From the NCBI RefSeq assembly GCF_039544165.1, contig NZ_BAABLD010000008.1, forward strand, positions 1,178,001 through 1,242,000: DNA of 64,000 bases, written 5' to 3'. The DNA comes from Viridibacterium curvum (GTDB taxonomy: Bacteria; Pseudomonadota; Gammaproteobacteria; Burkholderiales; Rhodocyclaceae). The notes beneath the pieces were generated by a model that saw only the letters and a list, made by a program, of their open reading frames with translations, ran no database searches and was not told the origin of the DNA. Of this stretch, positions 1-10,569 are shown piece after piece; positions within the stretch are counted from its first letter, which is position 1; each line of letters begins with the position of its first letter. A program made the translations under genes and the position numbers.

Positions 1-2
1 CC

Positions 3-656
3 GAGCTGGATGCCAGCGCATTGGCCATGGCCCAGATGTATCGCGAAGCGCTCAAGTGCGAGCTGCTGCGCGCTGAGGTGTTTGCCGGCCGCAAGTCACC
101 CGTCATTTTCGGTCAGCCCGAGCAATGGCTGGCGCTGCTCATCGAATCGCTGCTGCAGGCTGGTCATGGCAATGCCGAGCACGCTGCCGCTTTGCGCGAA
201 CAGGCATTCGAGCTGGCACCGACGACCAGCGGCAGCATCAATGACCAGCCGTTCAGCTGGATCGCTGATGCCGACATGCGCCTCGGCCCGGTCTGCGAAG
301 CCGTCATCAACGGTCGGTACTACTGGTTGCCGTACTCCAACCTCGTGCAGATCGATATCGAAGAGCCCGAAGACCTGCGCGACCAGGTGTGGTGCCCTGC
401 GCACTTCGTGTTCTCGAACGGTGGCGAGTCGATCGGCGTAATTCCAACGCGTTATCCGGGGTCCGAAACCAGCGATGACGGTCTCATCCGTCTGGCACGC
501 AAGACGGACTGGGTGGAAGCTGCAGGCGGCATTTTCACCGGCCTCGGTCAGCGTGTGCTGACCACTGACGCCGGCGAATTCGCGCTGCTGGATGTGCGCA
601 CCATCAAGCTGGACGAGGTCGCAGGCGAAGCAGGCGAGGCCGGCGGCGAGGAGTGA
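3..656 (+). CDS. tagJ: TagJ/ImpE, T6SS accessory protein (5' end cut by window)
   Basis: The reading frame is open from the first bases (Glu-Leu-Asp-Ala-Ser...), so the start codon lies upstream of the window. The visible ~217 residues match ImpE/TagJ: the FAGRKSPVIFGQPEQWLALL block, the PFSWIADADMRLGPVCEAVINGRYYW region and the carboxy-terminal LLDVRTIKLDE. TagJ is a soluble accessory protein that in known systems binds the sheath protein TssB and is thought to modulate ClpV-mediated sheath recycling. Its stop lies 4 nt before tssE, consistent with one operon. The family assignment is by recognition of conserved blocks; the missing N-terminus is expected to carry the TPR-like part. Confidence 0.88.
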   Translation, partial: ELDASALAMAQMYREALKCELLRAEVFAGRKSPVIFGQPEQWLALLIESLLQAGHGNAEHAAALREQAFELAPTTSGSINDQPFSWIADADMRLGPVCEAVINGRYYWLPYSNLVQIDIEEPEDLRDQVWCPAHFVFSNGGESIGVIPTRYPGSETSDDGLIRLARKTDWVEAAGGIFTGLGQRVLTTDAGEFALLDVRTIKLDEVAGEAGEAGGEE

Positions 657-660
657 GCCC

Positions 661-1173
661 ATGGCGGACTTGCAGCCTCTTGATCGACTGCAGCCTGCGT
701 TGCTGGATCGTCTGACCGACAACGATCCGACCAACCAGCAACCTGAGCCCAAGGAGCGGCGCATGCTCAGCCGCTCCGAATTTCGTGCGGCGGTGCTGCG
801 TGACCTGAGCTTCCTGCTCAACGCAGCACGGCCCACCGATGCAGAGGGCCTGGGTGCCTGGCCCGAGGCGCAGAAATCGGTACTCAACTTCGGCATGCCT
901 TCGTTCGCCGGTGAGACAGCCTCGACGCTGGACATTGTTGACCTGGAGCGTGCCGTGCGCGAGGCGCTGATCCTCTTCGAGCCGCGCATCAACGCGAGTT
1001 CGTTGCGCGTCCAGGGCGTGCAGGAAGGCAGCGTCCTCGACTGGCACAACCAGATCAGCATGCGTATTGAAGCGACCGTGTGGGCGCAGCCCGTGCCGCT
1101 GGACCTGTTGCTGCGTACCGACGTGGATCTCGAAACCGGGCAGATCGACGTCAAGGAATTGGGAGCTAGCTGA
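661..1173 (+). CDS. tssE: TssE, T6SS baseplate gp25-like protein
   Basis: A 170-residue protein of the GPW_gp25 family, the baseplate wedge component that connects sheath and baseplate in T6SS. Visible family features are the early Leu/Asp-rich segment LDRLTDNDP, the SVLNFGMPSF block, and LILFEPRINASSLRV. The ATG at 661 is chosen because GAGGAG lies 7 nt upstream, at the end of tagJ. The stop codon shares one base with the tssF start (TGATG), so translation is probably coupled. An upstream in-frame extension exists but overlaps tagJ and has no comparable ribosome site. Confidence 0.93.
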   Translation: MADLQPLDRLQPALLDRLTDNDPTNQQPEPKERRMLSRSEFRAAVLRDLSFLLNAARPTDAEGLGAWPEAQKSVLNFGMPSFAGETASTLDIVDLERAVREALILFEPRINASSLRVQGVQEGSVLDWHNQISMRIEATVWAQPVPLDLLLRTDVDLETGQIDVKELGAS

Positions 1174-3047
1174 TGGATCCGCGTCTGCTGCGGTACTACA
1201 ACCAGGAACTGTTGCACCTGCGCGAGATGGGCGCAGAGTTCGCGCGGCAGTTTCCCAAGATTGCTGCGCGCCTGGGCGTGGACGGCATCGAAGTCGCCGA
1301 CCCCTACGTCGAGCGCATTCTCGAAGGCACCGCATTCCTCGCTTCACGTATCCAGTTGCGCATGGACGCGGAGTTTCCGCGTTTCACCCAGCGTCTGCTG
1401 GAGATGGTGTACCCGCACTATCTGGCACCGACGCCGGCCATGCTCATCGCACGCTTCAATCCGGTGCCAGGCGACGGCAACCTGATGAAGGGCGCGCTGG
1501 TGCCGCGCGGTACGCCGTTCCGCAGCGCCAATGTCAAAGGCGATTCGGCGCCCTGTGAATTCCGTACGGCACATGCCCTGCGTTTGTGGCCGCTGGAAGT
1601 GACGCAGGCGCGTTACTTCTCCGTCGCGCCAGACCTGCCCCTGTCGAAGCTCAACCTGCCGTCGCGCATAAAGGGTGGCGTGCGGCTCAAACTGCAATGC
1701 TCGCCCGGCGCACAGTTCAGCAAGATCGCGCTCGACACGCTGCAGCTTCATCTCGCCGGGGCAAATGAAGTCGCGTTCAAACTCTACGAGCTCATCGGCG
1801 CCTCGTTGCTGGGTGTGCTCGTGATGCCGGTCGGCGAACCGAACGCTACACATGAATTCCTGCCGGCATCGCGCGTGCGTCTCTCCGGCTTCGGCGACGA
1901 CCAGGCTCTGCTGCCGACGCGTCGCCGTGGCTTCAGCGGCCATCGTCTGGTGCAGGAGTATTTCTCCTTCCCCGAGCGTTTCATGTTCGTCGATGTCGAC
2001 GGACTGCAGCCCGCGTTGTCGCGACGCACGAGCAATGAGCTCGAAGTCGTACTGCTCTTCGGCCAGGGCGACGCCGTGCTGGAAAGCGTGGTGGATGCCA
2101 ACAACTTCCTGCTCCACTGCACGCCCGCGATCAATCTGTTTCCGCGTCGTCTGGACCGCATCCATGTCACGGATGCGAGCCACGAATTCCACGTCGTACC
2201 GGACCGTACGCATCCGATCGACTACGAGGTCTACGAGCTCAGCGAAGTCATCGGCCACGGCGGAGCGGGGCGTGCCGAACAGCGCTTCCTGCCGTTCTAT
2301 GCCGACTACCACTCGGACGTATCGGGTGATCAGGCCTACTACATGACGCGTCGCGAGCCACGCCTGCCATCCGAGAAGCAGAAGCGTACGGGTTCGCGCT
2401 CAGGCTACATCGGCAGCGAAATGTTCGTCTCGCTGGTCGACCCGCGCGAAGCACCTTATAGCGGCGACCTGCGCCAGCTCTCCCTGCAGGCGCTGTGTAC
2501 CAATCGTGATCTGCCCATCCTGATGCCGCTGGGCATGGGGCCGACCGACTTCACGCTCGATGTGGCTGCGCCCGTCGAGAGTGTGCGCTGCGTGAAGGGG
2601 CCCTCGCGGCCCTACTCGATGCTTGCCGAGGGTTCCGTCGCCTGGCGCCTCATCAGTCAGCTGTCTCTCAACTATCTGTCGCTGCTCGATACCAACAGCG
2701 AGGAGGGGGCCGTCGCGCTGCGCGAGATGCTGGAGCTTTATGCCAGCACCGGTGATGCCGGCCTCAAACGACAGATCGAGGGGCTCAAATCGGTTGGCGT
2801 CTCGTCGGTTGTGCGGCGTCTGCCCATGCCTGGCCCGATCTGTTTCGGACGCGGGCTGGAGATCAATCTTGAAGTCGACGAAATGGCTTTCGAAGGCGGT
2901 GGCGCCTTCCTGTTCGGCCATGTGCTGAGCCACTTCTTCGCGCGTCACGCCTCGCTCAACAGCTTCACCCAGACCGTGCTGCGTTCGCAGGCACGTGGCC
3001 AGATCATGCGATGGGCACCGCAATGCGGACAGCGGCCGATAGTGTGA
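1173..3047 (+). CDS. tssF: TssF (ImpG/VasA), T6SS baseplate protein
   Basis: A 624-residue baseplate wedge protein of the TssF/ImpG/VasA family, of normal family length. The start MDPRLLRYYNQELLHLREMG and the motif YPHYLAPTPAMLIARF (about residues 85-100) are diagnostic, as is the central LNLFPRRLDRIHV-type block. In T6SS, TssF joins TssG, TssE and TssK to build the baseplate on which Hcp tube and TssBC sheath assemble. It overlaps tssE by one base and tssG by 37 bases, a tight arrangement typical of this operon. Confidence 0.96.
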   Translation: MDPRLLRYYNQELLHLREMGAEFARQFPKIAARLGVDGIEVADPYVERILEGTAFLASRIQLRMDAEFPRFTQRLLEMVYPHYLAPTPAMLIARFNPVPGDGNLMKGALVPRGTPFRSANVKGDSAPCEFRTAHALRLWPLEVTQARYFSVAPDLPLSKLNLPSRIKGGVRLKLQCSPGAQFSKIALDTLQLHLAGANEVAFKLYELIGASLLGVLVMPVGEPNATHEFLPASRVRLSGFGDDQALLPTRRRGFSGHRLVQEYFSFPERFMFVDVDGLQPALSRRTSNELEVVLLFGQGDAVLESVVDANNFLLHCTPAINLFPRRLDRIHVTDASHEFHVVPDRTHPIDYEVYELSEVIGHGGAGRAEQRFLPFYADYHSDVSGDQAYYMTRREPRLPSEKQKRTGSRSGYIGSEMFVSLVDPREAPYSGDLRQLSLQALCTNRDLPILMPLGMGPTDFTLDVAAPVESVRCVKGPSRPYSMLAEGSVAWRLISQLSLNYLSLLDTNSEEGAVALREMLELYASTGDAGLKRQIEGLKSVGVSSVVRRLPMPGPICFGRGLEINLEVDEMAFEGGGAFLFGHVLSHFFARHASLNSFTQTVLRSQARGQIMRWAPQCGQRPIV

Positions 3048-4090
3048 CGCACGACAGTTTCTACGCGAAGCTCGAAGCCGAGCCGTTCGCGCACGACTTC
3101 TACCAGACCCTGCGGCGTCTGGAGTGTCTGCACAGCGACAAGCCGCGTTGGGGTACCGCACTGCGCCCGGCAGATGAGCCGGTGCGGCTCGCGCAGGAGC
3201 CGACGATGGCCTTTGCTCCGTCGAGTCTGTCATCGTTCTCGCGCAACGAGGGTGGACGACCGCCGCGACTGGAGATCCGTTTCTTCGGCCTGCTCGGCCC
3301 CAACGGCCCGCTGCCCCTGCACCTCACCGATCACGCTCGCCAGCGCATCCTGCACGAGGGTGATGCGACCTTCTCGCGCTTCCTCGACATCATCCATCAC
3401 CGCATGACGGCGCTGTTCTATCGCGCCTGGGCACAGGCCCAGCCGACGGTGAGCCTGGACCGTCCGCAGGAAGACCGCTTCGCTCACTACGTCGGTGCGC
3501 TCTGCGGCTTCGGCCAGCCCGCATTGCTCAAGCGCGATGCCGTGCCTGACAACGCGCGACGCTTCAACGCCGGGGCGATGGTGCGCAACGTGCGCAACGC
3601 CGACAGCCTGGAGTCGGCACTCACCGAATACTTTGGCCTGCCGGTCGAGATCGAACAGTACGTGGGGCACTGGATGCCCATCGAAGCGGGTGACCAGTCG
3701 CGATTGGGTAGCAGCATGCTGGCGCGTAATGCCGTTCTGGGTAGCCGCGTATGGGACCGCCAGAGCAAATTCCGCATTCGCATCGGCCCGCTGGATGCCC
3801 GGCAGTACGCAGATTTTTTGCCGGATGGATCAGCGCTGCCGAAACTTGTCGATTGGGTGAGGTTCTATACCGGTGGCGAACTGTTCTGGGATGTGCAGCT
3901 GATTCTGCGTCGTCAGGACGTGAAACCCATGGCGCTCGGAGCCACCGGGCAGCTTGGCTGGACGGGCTGGCTGGGCAAACCGCAGGAAGAGACCGATATC
4001 GACAACCTCGTGCTGGACGCGGAGCGTGTGATGAGAGCGCGCAAGGACGGAACAGGTCATCAACGCACGGCACACGGAGCGCTGGCATGA
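3011..4090 (+). CDS. tssG: TssG (ImpH/VasB), T6SS baseplate protein
   Basis: A 359-residue TssG/ImpH/VasB protein. Recognisable blocks are PFAHDFYQTLRRLEC near the N-terminus, the FFGLLGPNGPLPLHLT signature (about residues 95-110), and the C-terminal FYTGGELFWDVQLIL segment. It forms the baseplate wedge with TssF and TssE. Two starts are possible: ATG 3011, used here, or ATG 3023; neither has a clear Shine-Dalgarno, and translation may be coupled to tssF, whose last 25-37 bases are overlapped. Its stop overlaps the start of the next gene as ATGA. Confidence 0.94.
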   Translation: MGTAMRTAADSVTHDSFYAKLEAEPFAHDFYQTLRRLECLHSDKPRWGTALRPADEPVRLAQEPTMAFAPSSLSSFSRNEGGRPPRLEIRFFGLLGPNGPLPLHLTDHARQRILHEGDATFSRFLDIIHHRMTALFYRAWAQAQPTVSLDRPQEDRFAHYVGALCGFGQPALLKRDAVPDNARRFNAGAMVRNVRNADSLESALTEYFGLPVEIEQYVGHWMPIEAGDQSRLGSSMLARNAVLGSRVWDRQSKFRIRIGPLDARQYADFLPDGSALPKLVDWVRFYTGGELFWDVQLILRRQDVKPMALGATGQLGWTGWLGKPQEETDIDNLVLDAERVMRARKDGTGHQRTAHGALA

Positions 4091-4527
4091 GCGTGCCCGC
4101 CTGGTTCAGTGCCTTGCGCTGGTCGGACGCGGTGAAGATCGAGGATCTGCGCCAGAACCGAGGCTTGTTGCCGCGCAAAGCCGGCATCTATGTCTTTACC
4201 AACTACGACTTTGCGTTGGAGAAGAACACTGGCGTGCTGTATGTCGGCAAGGCGGGTTTGTCGCTTTATCAGCGCGTACAGAGCTACCTGGCTGACCCGA
4301 CGGATGTACAGATATTTTCCCGGCGTTCTGGCGGGACGCGCGTGTCGAGTACGCTCAAGCATCCGGGCAAGGCACAGTTGCTGGTAGAAGTTGCACAACG
4401 GATGAATCTGGGGTGTGTGCCCTGCGGCATCTGGGTGCGCTGGCTTGTGAAGACGGCGCCTGAAGTGCTTGAGGACGATCTCATCAAGTATCTGCAGCCA
4501 GCATTCAACACCAAACAACTGAAATGA
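4087..4527 (+). CDS. GIY-YIG nuclease-domain protein inside the T6SS operon
   Basis: A 146-residue stand-alone GIY-YIG domain. The sequence shows GIY at residues 33-35, the second strand as YVG at 52-54, an arginine in the following helix (LYQRV, R63), a conserved acidic residue (EVLEDDLIKYLQPAFN, E129) and a terminal Asn (N141). These are the residues used by active GIY-YIG endonucleases, so the domain looks catalytically intact. It overlaps tssG by 4 nt (ATGA), so it is part of the operon. GIY-YIG is not a core T6SS family. It could be a DNA-targeting effector, a repair-type nuclease carried along, or a repurposed structural factor; no signal peptide or transport domain is seen. Confidence 0.85.
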   Translation: MSVPAWFSALRWSDAVKIEDLRQNRGLLPRKAGIYVFTNYDFALEKNTGVLYVGKAGLSLYQRVQSYLADPTDVQIFSRRSGGTRVSSTLKHPGKAQLLVEVAQRMNLGCVPCGIWVRWLVKTAPEVLEDDLIKYLQPAFNTKQLK

Positions 4528-4620
4528 AGCAGGAAGCCGGGAATCTGGAATGCGTGTTGAGGTTTTCTTCAGGTTCTCTTGTTACGAAAATTCAGCGAGT
4601 ACAGACAGGGAGTTTTGAGC

Positions 4621-7344
<2,724 letters not shown>

Positions 7345-7366
7345 AACCTGACATTGGAACAATCTG

Positions 7367-8386
7367 ATGGGAACCCGATTTTCAGAGGCCTATAGCGAGG
7401 TGCTCGATGGCCTTGCCAGCAAGAAGCTGTCGAAAGACGACAAGTGGCAGGCAATCATCGTGCGCGCGCGCAAATTCGCAGCCATTGATGGCTTCAATGT
7501 GGGTGAAGCCAGTGTGGTGAATGAGCTACGTGCAAAGCTCTCTGTGGCTGCAGTGAAAGGAACGAATGAAGCAGTATCTCTGCTCGAAGCGGCCGGCGAG
7601 GATCTGAGTGGTAAGGGCGCTGGCGTGATGATCGATGCGGATCTTGCGCGGCGCCTCGGCGCCTTCAAAACCTTGCGTCACACCTATTTGCTCAAGCGGT
7701 TTGGTGCGCACAAAGTATGGTGCGTGTCGATTCCGCCGGCTTTCACCGACTGGCCTCACGAGGCGCTCAAGGGTGGCCTCGCGGGTGCGACGACTAAGCT
7801 TGCTGACACGACGGAACGTTTCTCACTGGAGCAGCGCAAGAATCTCAGTGATGCCTCGGCCGAAGGGATGAAGTGGGTGCAGCGTGCCATGACGGTTTGC
7901 AGCAATGTCAAGAAAGACACTAACTTCGCGAAGGTTGCCCGCTGGTTCGCCGACGCATCCAGTACCGATGCTGACGTGGTGGCCGCTGCGGCAACGCTCA
8001 ATGCGGGCCTGAAAAAAATTGCCGCCAAGCTGATGTCAGGTCACCTCATCTATACAGACTCTGTGTCCGAGCGCGGTGGTACTGATAACGATGGGGTGGA
8101 GGCCTTCGTCTGGGGCGACCCGCTTGATGTGGTGTACATCGAAGAAGAGTTTTTCGGTGCGCGTAATACACTTACCGGCCTTACCAATTGGGCGCGCATC
8201 GTGGTGCATGAGCTCACTCACCGCGAGCTTGATACCGAAGATCATGCCTACGAACACCAGGGCATCAATCCCCGCAAATTGACTGCCTCCAAAGCGATCG
8301 AGAATGCGGATAGTTGGGCCTGGTTCTGTGCTGATTGCGGTGGCGCATTGACCGATGCGCTGATCAAAAATGCGATGGCTCGCTAA
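7367..8386 (+). CDS. M35/aspzincin-like metallopeptidase, candidate T6SS effector
   Basis: A 339-residue protein whose C-terminal third has a zinc-peptidase signature of the lysine-specific/M35 aspzincin type. HELTH is at 281-285, followed by TEDHAY (290-295, supplying the Asp ligand) and NADSWAWF (313-320). The N-terminal ~220 residues are not recognised; there is no signal peptide, as expected for a T6SS-delivered protein. It starts 22 nt after clpV and overlaps a small exported-protein gene by 17 nt, the arrangement of an effector with its immunity protein. Function as an antibacterial or anti-eukaryotic protease is inferred from motif and context; the target is unknown. Confidence 0.75.
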   Translation: MGTRFSEAYSEVLDGLASKKLSKDDKWQAIIVRARKFAAIDGFNVGEASVVNELRAKLSVAAVKGTNEAVSLLEAAGEDLSGKGAGVMIDADLARRLGAFKTLRHTYLLKRFGAHKVWCVSIPPAFTDWPHEALKGGLAGATTKLADTTERFSLEQRKNLSDASAEGMKWVQRAMTVCSNVKKDTNFAKVARWFADASSTDADVVAAAATLNAGLKKIAAKLMSGHLIYTDSVSERGGTDNDGVEAFVWGDPLDVVYIEEEFFGARNTLTGLTNWARIVVHELTHRELDTEDHAYEHQGINPRKLTASKAIENADSWAWFCADCGGALTDALIKNAMAR

Positions 8387-8801
8387 TTTTGCGCTGCTAT
8401 GTGCCGCGCTTAGCGCAGGCGCCGGCTGCGCCAGCAATGCAGCAGCCATTTCCACCAAGGAACCCATTGTCATGAAGAAGTCAGGCAGCCGTATTCCCGC
8501 GCCCCAAGTGGAGGCAGTCGAGCACGCCGGGGTGCGCTACGAGCAGATCAAGAACGGATTGGTGGCCGGTCTGGACCAGATGGGCGGATATCTGGCAGCG
8601 CATGACGCAGCAACTGGCGCACGGCTGTGGGTGCTCAAGGTCTACGACAACACCCGCGTACCGGGCAAGGAAGGTGACGTGCAGGACGTCTTTTTCAAGA
8701 GCATGGTACTGCAGCCCGACGGCAAGCTGCGGATCGAAAATGAGCGTGGTCTGCGTTTTATTGTGGATCCCGCCGCGAGAACCTCGACGCTGCAGCCTTG
8801 A
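8370..8801 (+). CDS. Small exported protein, candidate immunity protein 1
   Basis: A 143-residue protein starting inside the 3' end of the metallopeptidase gene. Residues 1-20 form a signal peptide (LANFALLCAALSAGAGC); the Cys suggests a lipoprotein, although the lipobox is imperfect. The conserved core is HAGVRYEQI...MGGYLAAHDAATGARLWVLKVY, and the same core recurs in the two following small genes. Periplasmic location plus overlap with a peptidase gene fits an immunity protein that inhibits the toxin in the periplasm. This is inference: the family has no function I can name with certainty. Confidence 0.65.
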   Translation: MRWLANFALLCAALSAGAGCASNAAAISTKEPIVMKKSGSRIPAPQVEAVEHAGVRYEQIKNGLVAGLDQMGGYLAAHDAATGARLWVLKVYDNTRVPGKEGDVQDVFFKSMVLQPDGKLRIENERGLRFIVDPAARTSTLQP

Positions 8802-8892
8802 AGCAGGGTCGCCGCGACGTTCAATCGTTCGGGTGATCGCACAGTTCCCCCATCTGTGGCGAATGTAGTCCGCGACGGCGTGCGATACGCAC

Positions 8893-9306
8893 ATGCTGGC
8901 GACGGGCTACATGAAGATTGCGGCAGCCTGCAACGACAGCAGTGTCGTGATTTCCGATGAGCCCGACGATCGCAACACGGGCGGCTGGAAAGACTGGGCA
9001 TTCATCTACACCGCTGAATCGATGAGCGTGATTTACCTGCAAGGGGCCTGGCTTGCGAAGGCTGGCGAAGTGGCGCCCAGCAACCAGAGTCCCCTGTACC
9101 GTTGCGCACGCACCATCATTCACGAGTTGTCGCACAAGCAGGTGTCGACCGAAGACATCGTGTACGGCCCCAAAGGTCTCAAGCCGGAGGGCTCCACCGT
9201 GCTGACGCCGGAATACGCTTTGCACAACGCCGATAGCTGGGCCGACTTCTGCGGCGATGTGCTGGGCAACGTGCCGGCCAGCGCAGTCACCGAGGCCTTG
9301 TCGTGA
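8893..9306 (+). pseudogene. Truncated second copy of the metallopeptidase (catalytic C-terminus)
   Basis: 137 codons matching only the C-terminal domain of the full-length peptidase at 7367-8386: HELSH at 77-81, STEDIVYG at 86-93 and NADSWADFCGD at 112-122. All apparent zinc ligands are kept, but the ~200-residue N-terminal region is missing. No good ribosome-binding site is seen before ATG 8893, and the 91 nt between it and the previous gene hold nothing recognisable. It may be a displaced toxin tip, comparable in layout to orphan toxin cassettes of polymorphic toxin systems, or a simple deletion remnant. Its stop overlaps the next gene as GTGA. Confidence 0.65.
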
Positions 9307-9766
9307 TACGCGTCGGCCTTGCTGCGCTGCTGGCCTGCGCGGCGTGTGCGCAGAACGTGAGCGCCGACGCCACAAACAACAGAAAGGATGTGCAAATGGA
9401 ATCAGCAAAACGCCGGGCGCCGACAGCGCGACCCGTATCGCATGCCGGCATTCGCTACGAGCAGATGCGTCGCCCGATGGAGCATGGTTTCAAGCAGGCG
9501 GGTGGCGTGATTGCTGCGGTCGATGAAGCGACGGGCAAGCAACTCTGGATGGTTCAACTCTACGAGATCCAGTTTGACGAGAAGGAAGAGCGCGACGCAC
9601 AGGAGGTGTACGTCGCTTCGCTGTCACTGGATACCAAGGCTGGCGTGCTTACCGCCATCGACGAGCGCAAGCGCACTTGGAAACTCAGAGTCAGTGACGG
9701 TAAGCCGCTACCCTGATCGCTGACCAGACGCCGGAATACGCTTTGCACAACGCCGACAGCTGGGCC
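9204..9766 (+). repeat. 40-nt direct repeat pair in peptidase remnants
   Basis: Positions 9204-9243 and 9727-9766 are identical except for one base (T/C). Both encode TPEYALHNADSWA of the peptidase C-terminus. Such a patch of near identity between otherwise diverged copies marks recent duplication or gene conversion and could support deletion or amplification of the intervening immunity gene. Confidence 0.85.
9303..9716 (+). CDS. Small exported protein, candidate immunity protein 2
   Basis: A 137-residue paralogue of the protein at 8370-8801. It starts at GTG 9303, overlapping the stop of the truncated peptidase. A signal peptide is visible (VGLAALLACAACAQNVSA), and the shared core reads HAGIRYEQM...AGGVIAAVDEATGKQLWMVQLYEI. 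The C-terminal half, KAGVLTAIDERKRTWKLRV, parallels KLRIENERGLRFIV of paralogue 1. The pairing with a peptidase fragment repeats the order seen upstream, so it probably protects against a variant of the same toxin. It is intact and probably expressed only through its upstream neighbours. Confidence 0.62.
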   Translation: MIRVGLAALLACAACAQNVSADATNNRKDVQMESAKRRAPTARPVSHAGIRYEQMRRPMEHGFKQAGGVIAAVDEATGKQLWMVQLYEIQFDEKEERDAQEVYVASLSLDTKAGVLTAIDERKRTWKLRVSDGKPLP

Positions 9767-9877
9767 TATTTCGCGGTGGATGTGCCTGGTTACCTGACCG
9801 GCACCGACAAGACGAATGGCGAGACGTCGTGCAAGGCCATCATCAAGACGCCAACGCGCACCCTCACGCCAAGGTGA
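9719..9877 (+). pseudogene. Third peptidase remnant (about 50 codons)
   Basis: Starting right after the stop of the second immunity-like gene, an open frame encodes TPEYALHNADSWAYFAVDVPG and ends at TGA 9875-9877. Only the segment after the catalytic motif survives; HExxH and the TED motif are gone, so no activity is possible. It is best read as the end of a lost third toxin gene whose small partner follows. Confidence 0.7.
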
Positions 9878-10152
9878 GTCTCTGGTGCTACAAGGAAAAC
9901 AGCAAGGATGATGACGATAGCCCCGAGCAGGAGCGCAGTGAAATCCCCGAACCGGCACCGCTGCTGGCAGGCGGCATCCGCTACGAGGCGATTTCCTGGG
10001 GCAAGGCGCGCTGGCTAGGCCAGAACGGAGGCCACATCGCAGCGATCAATGTCGCCAGCGATGCCGAACTGTGGCTGCTGCAGGTCTACGAGATCGCCTA
10101 CGACGACGAGCTTGAAGAGGACACCGCAGGATCTCGACATGCCCCGACCTGA
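9874..10152 (+). pseudogene. Degenerate third immunity-like gene
   Basis: An open frame with GTG at 9874 overlaps the end of the peptidase remnant. Residues ~34-85 match the core of the two exported proteins upstream: AGGIRYEAI...GGHIAAINVASDAELWLLQVYEIAYDDE. There is no signal peptide (the start is polar and Asp-rich), and the C-terminal ~40 residues are replaced by an unrelated short tail. The small exported-protein family therefore occurs three times in 1.8 kb, with increasing decay away from the T6SS operon. Confidence 0.55.
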
Positions 10153-10236
10153 ACGCAAAGTCGCTGAGTGCCGCCTTCATCGTGGCGACGTTGAGCTGCG
10201 CGACCTGGTTGCTGGACATGGTCTTCCCCAGCCTGG

Positions 10237-10533
10237 TCAATCCTTGTCCAGCCCTTCCACGAGCGCCTCAAAGACGTCGGCTGCATTGCCTTTGTCCTCA
10301 TTGGCACTACTTCCCGAGGCGCTGACTCTCCGCCTGGTCTTTTGCGGTTGCTGCACGGCGAGAACGACCAGGGGCCCTATGAGGGGTAGCAGCCAGACGA
10401 GAGAAAGCTGGGCTGACCTCTGGGGGCGTTCAATCAGCGGATCGCGACAAACAACAAGCGTCGCCTTGATGGCAATCCACAACAGGGCGGCCAGCGTCAC
10501 GACAACAAACAGCAGTTCGTGAGTGGATGTCAT
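10237..10533 (-). CDS. Small two-helix membrane protein, PLDc_N-like
   Basis: 98 residues. Two hydrophobic helices are visible (about 7-27 and 43-62), with RSAQLSLVWLLPLIGPLVVLAV in the second. This pattern (basic residues, Trp, then LPxIGPLxxL) resembles the membrane-anchoring N-terminal domain found before phospholipase-D nucleases and in short stand-alone proteins. A charged C-terminal tail follows (NEDKGNAADVFEALVEGL). It starts at ATG 10533 and lies on the strand opposite the toxin array. Function unknown; inner-membrane location is likely. Confidence 0.6.
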   Translation of the reverse strand: MTSTHELLFVVVTLAALLWIAIKATLVVCRDPLIERPQRSAQLSLVWLLPLIGPLVVLAVQQPQKTRRRVSASGSSANEDKGNAADVFEALVEGLDKD

Positions 10534-10569
10534 CCCTGGTCCTCGGCGAGTTGTCGGTACTGCGCCGGC

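Noticed and set aside
8802..8892. Short gene or promoter between the first small protein and the truncated peptidase
   Set aside because: 91 nt with no convincing ribosome site, promoter or conserved frame; probably deletion-junction sequence.
10140..10236. Open frame encoding a signal-peptide-like stretch (SLSAAFIVATLSCATWLLDM)
   Set aside because: No start codon with a ribosome site, short, and running into the opposite-strand gene; at most another remnant of the immunity-like array.
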